DNA of 64,000 nucleotides. Origin: Oscheius onirici. Taxonomy: Eukaryota; Nematoda; Chromadorea; Rhabditida; Rhabditidae. Below are positions 29,885 to 40,745 of the stretch, piece by piece. The notes beneath the pieces are model-generated. The model saw only the letters and a program-made list of their open reading frames with translations. It was not told the origin of the DNA and did not search any database. Made by a program: the position numbers and the translations under genes. The stretch is taken from assembly GCA_932521025.1 (NCBI GenBank), contig OW051472.1:6200001-6264000 (forward strand), in the 5' to 3' direction. Numbering within the stretch: the first letter of the stretch is position 1; each line of letters begins with the position of its first letter.

Positions 29885-32800
29885 AAAAAATAGATGCACA
29901 GGTTCCATCCTCTCTCAACTTGTATGTACATATTGCTCATTAAATATTGCTCTTTCTGGAGAAAACGTCACGGCTTATATAGGACAGCAGAAATAGGCCA
30001 GGCTCTTCTGATCTCACGAGTTCGACTCTTGAGATCAATTCCTTTAGGCAGGACCACTTCTTTTCCCAGAAGAACTTATTCGAGCGCCGTGAAAGGAGAG
30101 AATGGATTCGGTTTATTTGACCTTGGACTTTATGTTTATGCTTCCTCTCCCTAGACTTTATCACTTGTTTTCCTCAAACTCTAGAGAACACTTTTCGCAA
30201 AAACCGCTATCGCCCTTTTTCTGATAGGCTAAATAGGCCCATCTCCAAATCCCTAGAAACAGAGACAATGGGAAGAGAAGCAACCAAAAAAACTTTCTGT
30301 TTGTTCTTGAATATGCGATTCGGGAGCTAGGAAACAAGCCTATGTTCTAAGTTTGATAGAAACCACAAAAGATTAAAAAATGACTCGGAGTAGTGACTAC
30401 AAACTCTGGCGTATTTCGACCAGTCACCTCCTGCATACCAATAAGTCGCGTGGTCGATTCCTCCTCCTAAGATTTTACCCGATATTTTCGGAAACTTCCG
30501 CCTCCCACTCACATCCATTTATGATCACTTCGTGCCATCATATTTGTCACGACTTTTGGGACTACACAAAGAAGCCGAGACGCATGTTCTTTCTTCGAAA
30601 TTCATGGTCTTTTGGTGTGTCCTTCCCCCTTTCTTTATCCTCCTCCGAAACATCATCGCCTCTTCTATTAGTAGCCATTTAAATTTTGAATTTTCCCCTA
30701 AGGACTCCTCGTCATTTCATCTGGAGCTGACCTATCTTTGCTTATTACTGGCTCGAGTTAGAAGGTCGAGCTCTGATCACATTTCGCTGTTTTCTCTTTC
30801 AAAAATACTGTGATTAGTGAGCTGAACACGAAGATGCTGGCCTAATTATGATTGCATGAACGGCATTCTGGTCTCATCTTTGGTGTCGGCAGGAATTTTT
30901 GTGAACCGCAGTAACTGTGTGTTTGTCTGGAAACAATTTCACATGAGACAGTTAATTAAATATTCTAAGTTTGACATTGATCAAAACCGATCTGAGGCGA
31001 TGAACAAATGGGAACACAGAAGTTGTGAGCAACGTTTCGATGAACGATCTTTTCGTGAAACATCCACCAAATTTTTAAATCGTGCGCTACCCTGCTTTGT
31101 GTTTTCGTTGGCTTTACTAAATGAAAGTATTTTTTTTGATTTTTCTGGTCTGCTAAACACATTGAATCTTTCTCGACATTTCGTACACCGATGAGCAATC
31201 CCGTTAATAATAAAGATTAAACTTTTGATGGGGACGGTCAAGCAAAGACTGTCTTTGTCTTCTCAAAAATTCATTCCAGAGAACACTTGAAACCCCCAAT
31301 TCTGCCCCTTCTGTATCAGATTACGGAACTCTAAGAACCTCTTATTTCCATTTTCTGATGTTTAAACTTTAACATCTCGGTCGGCTTAACTATGAGAAGT
31401 CCGGTCCATGATCCCTCCATACCATCATTGCTGATGCCCTGTGAAACAAAATGGCAAATCTCTATTTTCGCAACCCAGCTCATTTTCCAGATCAGAAATG
31501 CAATTAGTTTGCGCAGCGAAATTGACCCATATGACCCGAGATAATTGTCCAAAGCTCAGAGACTCTAACATCATCTCCCTGTTGTACTTCCTGCCCGACG
31601 ACAACAGTCGAATTAAATTGAATCTGTGGAGTCGGAACACAATGGAAATGCCGACAAAGACGGCAGTCCAAACCTCAACTTTTCTATAAATGTTTTGTCA
31701 CTTTGACTGGACATAATTAGGTCCGAGGAAGACCCGCCCACAGAAAGCCACTTTAGCCAATTCATAAGCAGCTCCTTGGGAGTTGTAGTCTGACAACAAA
31801 TCTAGGTCATACTGTAGGGCTTCGGATCCTTTCCACTTGAAACCAGTACTCTTTCTTCTCGCAAAACCCAAGTCTCCCATCTGTGAGAACGTTTTGACAC
31901 CAAGCGGGTCAAGGTTTCTGAGGAAACTGTTCAGATATTCTATGAGAACGAGTCAGCTGTGTAGGAGTTCAAACCTCCTTTTGAGCTATTCTCAACCTAC
32001 TTCCCGTCATATCTAATAACCCAAGTATCACCTGTCTGACCTCTGAAAGTCAATGTCGCCGCCGATATTTTCTAATTATGTCCTGGGAGAACAAACTACC
32101 ACTTCCTATTCACTTTTTCCCTTGATTTCCTTCTCCACATGATCGTAATCAGAATGACGACGAGAAGCCTGTAGTTCTAGCAGGGGGTTTCGCATCGAGT
32201 TCAGATCATGTAGTCCGCAATATTTCTTTTTTAACGAGAAATAAAGTGCTCTTGTTCGCCTTACTCATCCCATATTGGACGGGTACTGTCCCTTTTTACT
32301 GAAAAACATTCCCACCGCTTTGAAAAAAACTGCAAGCGGAAGCATCTTTCTGAAACGTAATTCATTTTTTCAGAATCAAAGGCTCTTTGGTTCCTGGACA
32401 CCCTGTTTCCTCTATTCTAGCGTGATATCACGCCGGGACCAATTTTTTGTAGTCTTCTCCAGTTACCCTTTAGAGCCTGTGCCACTTTTGCATTCAGGTA
32501 TCAGGTTCCCGCTCTCTTTCTGGAGACCAATGTATGCGGAGATCAGATCCGGGTATTCGAAGTTTGGAGCGCGTCAGTTTGATATAGTTAGCGGGTCAAC
32601 AAAAAGGCAGCTATAACAATGTCAGGGTGTTCATCGTTCTCTTCAATCAGAGTCCTGGCCAGATTTTTTTTTAATTTTCGCAGGTTCCCATCGTTCTTGA
32701 CAGTAGAATCTAATGTCTAATATACAAACTCTGTTTACTCGCTAGATTCGCAGTTTTGTATGGAAGACATTCCTGGAAGCAGAAAATAAAATACAAACGA

Positions 32801-33097
32801 CAAGTTTGGATTACTTCTTGTCTTGTAGTATAAATCATTAGCCTCAAACGTTTTGACTCACAACTTTGACTCACTGACTTGTCAGTACTTCTGAACAATA
32901 GCCATTCCAAAGATCCACTCCATGTTACCGTACCACGAATTTTAAAGTTTCACACGAATAGCTTGGTCTCTTCCGCCCCTATCAAGTTTCTATTTGGTCC
33001 TGTCTATTCGTCACTTTCACATATCCAATTTCCATCACTTTGTGCTGGGCCTTTCCTCTTCCACACTTTCAAAATTTTTCACTTTAGGTAAAACAAA
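29885..33097. other. Long gene-poor region
   Basis: About 3.2 kb between the channel gene and the neuropeptide gene. Apart from a possible membrane-protein fragment on the minus strand (31324-31881, listed separately), I see only short unsupported frames. A minus segment near 32170-32110 reads LLVVILITIMWRRKSREK, a hydrophobic run with a basic stop-transfer end, which may belong to the same decayed gene. Confidence 0.4.
31324..31881 (-). pseudogene. Possible remnant of a membrane-protein gene
   Basis: Reading leftward, a TTCTCACAG acceptor opens a coding-like stretch (GDLGFARRKSTGFKWKGS, EALQYDLDLLSDYNSQGAAY, KVAFCGRVFLGPNYVQSK). After a candidate 18-nt gap it resumes as EVWTAVFVGISIVFRLHRFN, LIRLLSSGRKYNREMMLES and then FGQLSR, before frames diverge. 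The pieces read like one protein with a membrane segment, but the gap is too short for a normal intron and no start, full structure or family is found. Decayed gene or chance; pseudogene is my best guess. Confidence 0.3.
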
Positions 33098-33926
33098 ATG
33101 TTACTGCTCTATTTGTTGGTCGGAGTCGCTGCTGCCGGATCCCTTGCCAGAGACAGAGCCGACAAGCGGGGCTTTGACGACGAGGATCCGAGGATGCTTT
33201 CGATGGCCTTTGGAAAACGCAGCAGCTGGGAGGAAGATCCACGATTCTCGAGCATGGCCTTCGGAAAGAGAGGCGATGATCCGAGGCGAGTTATAAGATG
33301 AGCCGTGACAGATAGAACAAATAACAAATAAAATATACGATAAGAAAATGGAATTCTTAGGACTGAAAATGTGTAGAGAACAGACAGAGATATATTTTTA
33401 ATTTCAAGTGAGATAGTGGAATTGAAATAGCCGCTTGCAGATTCTCTGATATTAGGACAATTCACGAAAGTTAACAGGACCTTCCTTATAAGGCGAAACT
33501 GGGCCTCGTATACGAGACTGTCCTGGAAAGGGGATAAGATTTGCAGGTTCAAGCCCCCTATCAGGCCAAGTATTTTTCGAACAGCCTTCTTTGAGCATAC
33601 TGCTCCCACACAGCCAAAACAAACGCTTAAGGATATGTTTTGGAGACGGTTTATGCAAGGCCAAGCATCTCCTTTAACAAAAAAGCGCGTAGGAATAAGA
33701 AATAACTAGGAAAGAGAAAGCAAAACTTCTTCGAAAAGTTTTTGAACAATCCTCTTTCAGAATGTTCTCATCGTCGTTTGGCAAACGCGCAATGGACCCT
33801 CGAATGTTCAGCACGAGCTTCGGCAAGAGATCCTTCGACGACCCCAGATTATCGTCGATGGCCTTCGGAAAACGATCCTTCGACGAAGATCCCCGTCTTC
33901 TCTCCATGGCATACGGTAGACGCTAA
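33098..33926 (+). CDS. Neuropeptide precursor, -SMAF/-SSF amide family
   Basis: Exons 33098-33285 and 33761-33926, 117 aa. Signal peptide MLLLYLLVGVAAAGSLA, a KR site, then six repeats each ending in Gly plus a dibasic pair: GFDDEDPRMLSMAF-GKR, SSWEEDPRFSSMAF-GKR, GDDPRMFSSSF-GKR, AMDPRMFSTSF-GKR, SFDDPRLSSMAF-GKR and SFDEDPRLLSMAY-GRR. Proprotein convertase cleavage and C-terminal amidation would yield peptides ending -SMAFamide, -SxSFamide and -SMAYamide with a shared DPR core. Nematode NLP peptides ending -MSFamide (nlp-1, nlp-13) are the nearest I can recall, but the motif differs, so no symbol is given. The only intron has a GC donor at 33286; reading through it ends the protein after two peptides. 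AATAAA lies near 33991. Confidence 0.9.
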
Positions 33927-34047
33927 AAACTTTTCTCACTTCTCCTCCCCATTCCTTACTCTCCCCCTCCCTCTTCGATCTCTCGAGTACAATAAACAGA
34001 GTTCACGTTTCTTTATTATTAAAACTTATTAAATTTCTTTGATGAGC

Positions 34048-35382
34048 TTATAACACTCCAAAGAACTTGGCAATATTCGTCAAGATTGCCTTCTGCATAG
34101 GAGGAATGACCTCCTCGACCTGTTCCACCGAAGGAATCTCAAATTGAGGGAAATCTTCTAGTTTTGGCAGAGTGATCGGAGGAAGAGTTGGCATTGGTGT
34201 TGGGACTTGTTGCTGTTGTAGAGGAAGAGCTTGTTGCTGTCCAGGCAGAGGTCTGGGAGCCTGTGGCACATTCGCTTGGAACCATTGAGGTTGCTGTCCG
34301 TAAGGCTGCTGGACGTATGCCTGTTGACCATATTGAGCTTGCTGACCAAAAGTCTGCTGCTGCTGCCCATAGGCTCCTAGTTGAGCATTCAACGATCCCG
34401 GCTGTGGTTGGTATTGAGGTACGGCCTGGTAGTTGGGGTACAGTGCTGGTTGGTTCTGCTGTTGAACTCCGTACTGAACTATTCTTTGATTCTGCTCTTG
34501 GACTCCGTAAGGAGAAGGAGCAGCAGCCATTGTCTTAAATTGTTATAATTCAAAGAAATTCGACACGCATACTGGAACCATCTCATTGATAGCATTTTGC
34601 CTGTCACGGATGTCATTCTCGAGCATAGCGGCTATGGCCTGGTCGTTATCTTCCTCCGTACAAGCCATTCGTCTCACGGACACTTCGTACATAATTCTGG
34701 AAAAAGATTGTTTGTACCTCTTTCTCTTACTCACGTCCTATTGGGGTAAACCCGTTTGGTGATGTCGGAAATGTAGTCAAAGGCGACCATCTTGCCTCCT
34801 TCCAGAACTTCTCCTCCAATGTAGACTTGACCCTGCTTGTGTTTTAGTTTAATCTTTTAGAAAACCCTACCGGTTTGATCGGAGCCACTCCCCTGTCATC
34901 AGTATCTTGAAGAAGAGCATAAGAACAGCACTGGATCTGAAGAGGAGCTTCCATCGGACTGGCCACTGCTGCTATCCCTCCGAGCCATTCTCCCACTCCA
35001 CAGCTGCTAGTTCTGTACTCTTGGTCGCATTTCTAAATCAGACATTTGAACTTTTGACCCAGAAATTACAGCAATCAAAGGTTGAGCATCAGCTCTAAAA
35101 GGAGCTCTGGTCTTGGCGTCAGATCTTCTCAAATAACCATCTTCTTTCCCGTTTATCCTGTAAAATCTGGCCATATCCTCAGCTCTGGTTCCATTGGCAT
35201 TCCATCCAAAGCATCGTGGACGAGCACAGCCGAGAACTGGCTGGCCGGATCTCAATGACTGAAACTTTCATGTGAAATTAAGGGGTAAATCGTGCCTGGA
35301 AAGTGAAGGGAATGGCAGCTTGTCCACAGTAAGAGGCAGCTGTGAGCGTTGTCGAGATCAAAAGGCAGAGAACTGTACGCAT
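34048..35382 (-). CDS. Secreted hedgehog-related (QUA-1/warthog-like) protein without Hint domain
   Basis: Exons 35382-35296, 35258-35070, 35032-34871, 34832-34735, 34696-34573 and 34533-34048 give 381 aa. Signal peptide (VLCLLISTTLTAASYC), then a Cys-rich globular domain to about residue 215: YCGQAAIPFTFQ, SGQPVLGCARPRCFGW, YRINGKEDGYLR, CGVGEWLGGIAA, CCSYALLQDTDDRGV, GQVYIGGEVLEGG and YEVSVRRMACTEED. I recognise this as the type found at the N-terminus of C. elegans QUA-1 and related warthog proteins. The expected C-terminal Hint/hog autoprocessing domain is absent; instead there is a Gln/Pro/Tyr-rich tail and an acidic end. Such proteins are secreted to cuticle or epidermal matrix and act in moulting. 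The first intron (35259-35295) uses a GC donor. Confidence 0.75.
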
Positions 35383-36811
35383 GTTGAGATCTTTCTAGAA
35401 TCTTCGTCTCAGAGAGAAGAAAAGAGAGAAAGCCGATAAGCCAACAAGAGTGATATGAAATCCAGTGTTTCAAACCTGTCTAGGAATGCAGCCGACATCA
35501 GGATTTCTTATCTTTAACCTGATCTGCTAGCTACTAAAGAAGAATGCTTCTAAACTTATTCCAGACAGGCAAAAGAATAGTCCTGGAAGGAATTCAGATG
35601 AGCAAAACAGTACCGAGTTGGGTTAATGAGAGACAGAACTCGGACTGTTGACAATGGTTTCGCTTTCTTGCGGAAGTTTAAATGGAGAACAGCTGGTGAC
35701 AGCCTCTTCAAAAACGTAAAAAGAGACTGGCTATAATGCGAAAAGTGCTAATGTCGGTCTTTCGAGAATGGCTTCCGCCGCCTAAAAAGAAGAAGCCGCA
35801 AAAGGATTCAGTAAATCCGCACTCCTTGTCATCCTACAGAGCGGTCATTCAAAAAAGTAAGTCGGCCACTGGGGTGTGAAAGCTACATTTTGTCATGTGT
35901 CAGTTGTAGCGGAAAAGGGGTCAGAGGTGACTAGCCCGCAGTCACTTTCACCGTCGCATATCAGTGATTTCTCCCGTTTTCTCCCCTCCCACACGAGGGG
36001 GCGAGAAAGTCTCATAAAAGGCACACACGCCTTTCTCTCGAATTGGGTTGATGGATCTAAACGAAATGGGAAGGGGACAAAAAGAGACGAAACAAACAGT
36101 CAGAAACTTCAGCTTTTTCCAGAACAAGTTGTGCTACGCCCCTCTGGGGCTAAGTGACTTCGTTTTGTTCTTTTCCCTGTCCGTTACCTTCTCTACCATG
36201 TACGATGTCCCCATGGTCCCCTTTCGTCTAATTTTTCCCTCCTGTCGTTCCTGTATCTCTTCGTGTAATTTCCGTCTGCACATGATGCACATGAGAGAGA
36301 GAGATCAGAAGGGATCAGTTGACTTGGTTAGAGATCACCGCTCCTTCAGGACGGCCAACATTGTCGTTAGAAGAGCCCTGGGATAGAATCTTCTCACTTC
36401 CCACATAGGACTATAAATTTGAGAAAGAATTATGAAAAAGTATACCGAGTTCTTTAGCCAAATCTTTTACCACATCTTCTCGACATGTCTTCTCTTCCTC
36501 AGAGGATGCTCAGTCTTTGAACTCTCCCTCTTCCGACTCTTTGGAACAATTTCCATGGACAACGGGTTTGTGGAAACCGATCGCGAACGAAGGTTCATCG
36601 TGAAGGTGCTGGGAGCAGACATCTTGAAGAGGACTGAAGCTGACTGATCGATGGATGCGAAATTAATGAAACCGAGGCTGCTTAGCTTGCAAAATCAGAA
36701 AGCAAGAAGCGGTTATGGCGTTAAAAGCCTCCAAAATGAACCGCTTTTAGTAACAACTCACACTATATTTATCTGATCAAGTTCATCCATCTCAAACATC
36801 TCCAGAAGAAG
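35383..36811. other. Intergenic, divergent promoters
   Basis: Between the minus-strand QUA-like gene and the small plus-strand gene at 36812. A segment at 36470-36650 is open in two overlapping plus frames; one (SSEDAQSLNSPSSDSLEQFP, ending NEGSS) looks coding-like but has no start codon in frame, so it may be an exon of an unrecognised gene. Confidence 0.4.
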
Positions 36812-37009
36812 ATGACTTTCCCAAACAACACCTTCTGTTCCAACGACACCTCAGAATTCCTGAAGAAGAATAAGCTGGTAACATCTCGCTATCATAGAGA
36901 GACTCAAGAAGATAAGCCACACTTCAATTTCGAGGAGTTCCGTTCCGCTACCGACTTCTTCGCTGGCGGACAGACTGCAGATACTTCTGGATCCAGGAAC
37001 CGCAGCTGA
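36812..37009 (+). CDS. Small uncharacterised protein (65 aa)
   Basis: Single-exon frame with hydrophilic product MTFPNNTFCSNDTSEFLKKN, then SRYHRETQEDKPHFNFEEF, then SATDFFAGGQTADTSGS. An AATAAA follows about 50 nt after the stop (near 37059), which supports a real plus-strand transcript ending here. No signal peptide or domain. It may be only the last exon of a longer gene, since the frame is open a little upstream of the ATG. Confidence 0.4.
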   Translation: MTFPNNTFCSNDTSEFLKKNKLVTSRYHRETQEDKPHFNFEEFRSATDFFAGGQTADTSGSRNRS

Positions 37010-37122
37010 TCTTTAACTACTCACTTGAGAGTCTACCCGTGTATCACAGTTTTATTGTAATAAAAGTTTTTAAACAAATTTGGTTTTTTATACGAGATAA
37101 TTTACAATTGATCAGAGTTTCT

Positions 37123-37226
37123 TCAGTAAATCGGCTCAGGACTGGCAGCCACATTTGAAAAGTTTTTCTTCGCCAGCATCTCAATCGCCTTCTCTTCTTT
37201 GCACTCCTTGTAGGCCATCAGTCCGG
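37123..37226 (-). pseudogene. Orphan C-terminal exon abutting a LINE tail
   Basis: On the minus strand a clearly coding-like end reads TGLMAYKECKEEKAIEMLAK then KNFSNVAASPEPIY and a stop at 37123-37125. It is immediately preceded by the TAACTG-type repeat tail of the LINE next door, with no splice acceptor between. The rest of its gene is not adjacent. Either the LINE landed inside this exon or intron, or the element captured the segment. Confidence 0.45.
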
Positions 37227-38861
37227 TAATAACAGTTATAGTTACAGTTACAGTTTATTAGCTTATCAAGTCCCGGTTATAGACACAGCCCGAGTGCTTT
37301 ATTTTGATTCCTAAAGTTGAATTGTAACCCTCTGCTATTCCCCCTTTGTACATTGTAACAATGTTTTGCCTATGGCAAAATGAATATTTTATTCTATTCT
37401 ATCAATGTATTCACATGAGCCATCATAGCTCGACTCCAGTTTTGGGGGTCAGTCGCAGCCGCCGCCATCCATCGTTCCCCGAATGCCTCGACAAAATTAT
37501 AGTTCCATCTAGGTTTGGGCCGTCCTGGACACCGTGTTTGTTCCATGGACGCCATTCCAGAATTTTCCTGGTCCATTTGTTGTTGGCTCCTATGGCAATA
37601 CATTTGGCCCAGTTCCACTTCTTTATCGCTTAACTCTTCCTGATATCTCGTATTGGTACCTTTTCTGACAGCCATTCATTAATTCTCCTTTCCGCCAGAG
37701 TGACGCCGATCATCTTTCTCATCATACGACGATGTACGATAGCCAATCGTTTGATGTCTTGTTCGCGCAGAGACCAGCATTCGGATCCATATAGCAATGC
37801 AGGTTCTATGAAGGATGCAAACACCTTCCGTTTGTGCTTCATCAGCACCGACTTGTTGCATAACAAGTTCTTGAAACTTTGGAAAGAACCCCAACCGGCC
37901 TGAATCCTCCTTGTTAGTTCTCGGGATGGGTCTCGATCGAATGAAATCCTCTGGCCAAGGTATATGGCTTCGTCTTTGCATGTCAATCTATCTCCATTTA
38001 GCTCGATACGATACTGCCTTCTATTGGTAAGAATGACGGTTTTCATTCCGTTGATTCTAAGTCCAGATATTGGCAATTCCGGATAGCTCGGCCAGCATGT
38101 TCTCTAACTCTCTTGCGGAAGAAGAGAGTAACACAAAGTCGTCGGCATAGAGTAGATGCGATAGCCGTTCACCATGGACATTGATTCCTTTTTCATCCCA
38201 GTTGAGTCTTTTCGAAGCATCAGCAAGAACTGCCTTGAAAATGTCAGGTGAGAAAGGGCATCCTTGTTTCACACCTCGATTGACATCAATATCCACTTTT
38301 GATCCACAGGCTCTGACTTGTGTGGTAGACCCTTCATAGAGCAATTTGAGTATTCGAATCAGCTTCGGCGGAACTCCTTGTCGGAAGAGTGCTGACCACG
38401 CTGCAGTATATTCGACCGTGTCAAAAGCTTTCTCAAAGTCGATTAGAGCAATGTAGCATGACATGTTGTACTCCATCGTTCGTTGAATCAACTCCTGAAG
38501 GACGAGGATATGGTCGCTGGTGCTGTATTTCTTCCGGAAACCCGCTTGTTCAACTCCAATGTTATCTTCGAGGGTGTTGTGGATACGTCTTCCGATCGCG
38601 GAGGTAAGGATCTTGTAAACAACGGATATCAGAGTTATTGGCCGATAGTTTCGTACGTTCAGTGGATCATTCTTCTTGTGTAGGAGAGTTACTAGCCCAT
38701 CTGCGAAGTTGGTCGGCATTTGTTCGGTAACCAGTATTAAGTTAAGTATCGATGTGATACTAGGTATCGATAATTCCGCTGCAGCTTTCAGTAGAGTACT
38801 AGAGATTCCATCTGAGCCGGGAGCCTTTCCAGTTTTCATCCTTTTGATAGCATATCGCACC
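37227..38861 (-). mobile_element. 5'-truncated, frameshifted RTE-like LINE
   Basis: Minus-strand frames cover most of a reverse transcriptase: KRMKTGKAPGSDGISSTLLK, NYRPITLISVVYKIL, YIALIDFEKAFDTVE, GVKQGCPFSPDIF and the catalytic LLYADDFVLLSS, all in 38860-38057. After a frameshift near 38060 come the thumb and C-terminal parts (RINGMKT, YLGQRISFDRDP, FIEPALLYGSECWSL) in 38076-37630. After further frame breaks comes the GRPKPRWN...W tail segment down to 37394. The 3' end is a TAACTG/TAACTA repeat next to TAATAAA. No endonuclease is present, so the 5' end is truncated. The element is dead. Confidence 0.85.
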
Positions 38862-40049
38862 CCGCGCGGAGCGCGTGGTGTATTTGGCTTTGCCTTCCAT
38901 TAGTGTGAAACGCTTTTAAGCTAAAATCGCGCGTAGCGCGCGCCAACAGCATTTTCAGATTTCGGGACTAATTTTATCGGATTCAGCGTAAAAAGTTACC
39001 CCTAGAAACCTATTTTCAAGAAGTTTGGTCGAAGAACAAAAAAGTTAGCCGAAATGTTCTGTTCCCAAAACGTGCGCTGTCCGGCGTCCTGTGTACGCGA
39101 TTTGCGCTTCCTTTTTTTGACCTACGAGAAAAACTTCGACGAAAAAGTTGGTGTATTGCTAAGGGTCGCCACTCCACCCACACGACTCGGGTTCGATCCC
39201 GCCCTTCTGCAAACCTTGTTGCTAAATTGTTTTGATTAGAAATTGTCTTTAGCCACGCTTAGGCAACTTTTGTGATCGCAATAGATATTTTTGCGAAAGA
39301 GCAAAAGTTGTTGTTTTAAGTCAAGCCAAGTTGATAAAGTAAAGTGCGGTACTTTTAGGTACGAGGGAGCATATGCAGTAGTTTTCTATTTGCCAGATCA
39401 ATGAACTTATACTCTCGATCTGTAAAATGGCAGTGGATTTACGTAGGTTTTCCAAAATGGTTAGGTAAAGCCTCCTTCTGATCAGGTATGTCTCGAAAGG
39501 TGGGGATATATGGCGTAACTAAGAACTACACCCCTAAAAGCTTGATTGTAAAATATCCTATCCACGCATCACACTCATTCAGTAAGGTCCTGGTCTCGAT
39601 CCAGTCTCTCTGGCGTCAACTTGACATCGGTGCGATAGTCTTTGTTTAATCCGGTAAAAGTGAGACCGGACGGCGACCGATCCTCAATATTCGTAAATTC
39701 TACGAATTTCGACAAAAAAAGGAAACAATCTGGATTTATGAAAAAGTGGATTCTTTGAAGATGAAGGGATTTATCTTTGCCCTGCTTTTTATTGAATTCA
39801 ACCGGACAAAAAGAGAACAATACTTTTGTGTGAACCACGCAATTCGACAAAAAGGGAACAAGAGCTCTTACAAAAGTCAAATCCTCGTCTTTTCTCATAG
39901 TCTCGTCTACTCCACAATTTCTGTGGAGTCGGCCTGTTCAGTGCATGGATGGGCGAGTGTACAGACAGACTCCGTAAAATCTGTGGAGTCTGCCTGCACA
40001 GTGCATGGATGGGCCAGGAGAAAAGTCGTCAATCTTGGCCTTCGCGAGG
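38862..40049. other. Repeat-rich spacer with possible SINE
   Basis: Contains GC-rich alternating runs (GCGCGTAGCGCGCGCC near 38932), an A-box/B-box-like pair at about 39150-39205 including GGGTTCGATCCC, and two copies of a 34-bp segment (39921-39954 and 39981-40014) spaced 60 bp apart. A plus frame across the latter (39746-40087) is repetitive by virtue of those copies and is not called as a gene. Confidence 0.45.
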
Positions 40050-40745
40050 TCATCCATCACGTTTCAATGCACGGCCCATTGCCATAGATTCCGAACTTAT
40101 TGGTTCTTTGTTTATAATGAATGAATCCAAGCCTTTAGGAACGTAGAGACAAACTTCAGCCGGCCCGGCTATTTTGAGAAAGTTCGCGAGAGAGCGGTTC
40201 TCACGGCTCACGTCTTCTGTGTCCATGTTGGGGACGATCTTCTCGATAGTACGAGCTTGTTGACCAAAAGGAGGTTCTTCTGCGTCTCCAGACTGCACAG
40301 CTGGACGATCCGGTCGAAGACATCCGGAAGACGAACAACTTCCATTGCCGGATTCCAGGTGGTCGGATCGAATTCCTTGGTCGGAGAGTCCGTCTTGCTG
40401 ATAATCTTTTAAGGCATGTCCTGACCCAATTGACGGACAGATTGATAGTCCTGCTGCTGCAGGAGATCCTCCATCTTGTTCAAATCTTCTGAAGAAAGTT
40501 TACAGTTTGAATAGAAGACGAAATACCACCGTCGACGGATTTCATAACCAGATTGTAGGAAGACGGAGACGTCTGGTTGACTTCCTCAGCCGGAGTAGAC
40601 CTTCCTCTTCATGTCACCATTTTCCTTGTTCAGCTTCATCTCTGCCATCAGACACTGGGCTTCTTCAAAGTCGCCGTTGTTCAGCAGCAGCTTCACACGA
40701 TCCGCGTCTTCTGCTGAAATCTGATCGTTAAAAAAGACAGTGAAT
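40050..40745 (-). pseudogene. Broken F-box-like gene
   Basis: Minus-strand pieces in three frames read as one protein: EDADRVKLLLNNGDFEEAQC and MAEMKLNKENGDMKRK (about 40720-40600), then after a CTTTCTTCAG acceptor DLNKMEDLLQQQDYQSVRQL, an in-frame TAA after GQDMP, then MEVVRLPDVFDRIVQLCSLE and TQKNLLLVNKL. A one-base shift follows, then ARTIEKIVPNMDTEDVSREN and FLKIAGPAEVCLYVPKG. The LP...R.VQLCSLETQKNLLLVNK part has F-box spacing. At least one stop and one frameshift make it a pseudogene unless the assembly is wrong. Confidence 0.6.

Noticed and set aside
33480-33570. tRNA-like segment with GGTTCAAGCCC in the neuropeptide intron
   Set aside because: The would-be T-stem pairs at only three of five positions and no matching acceptor stem is found.
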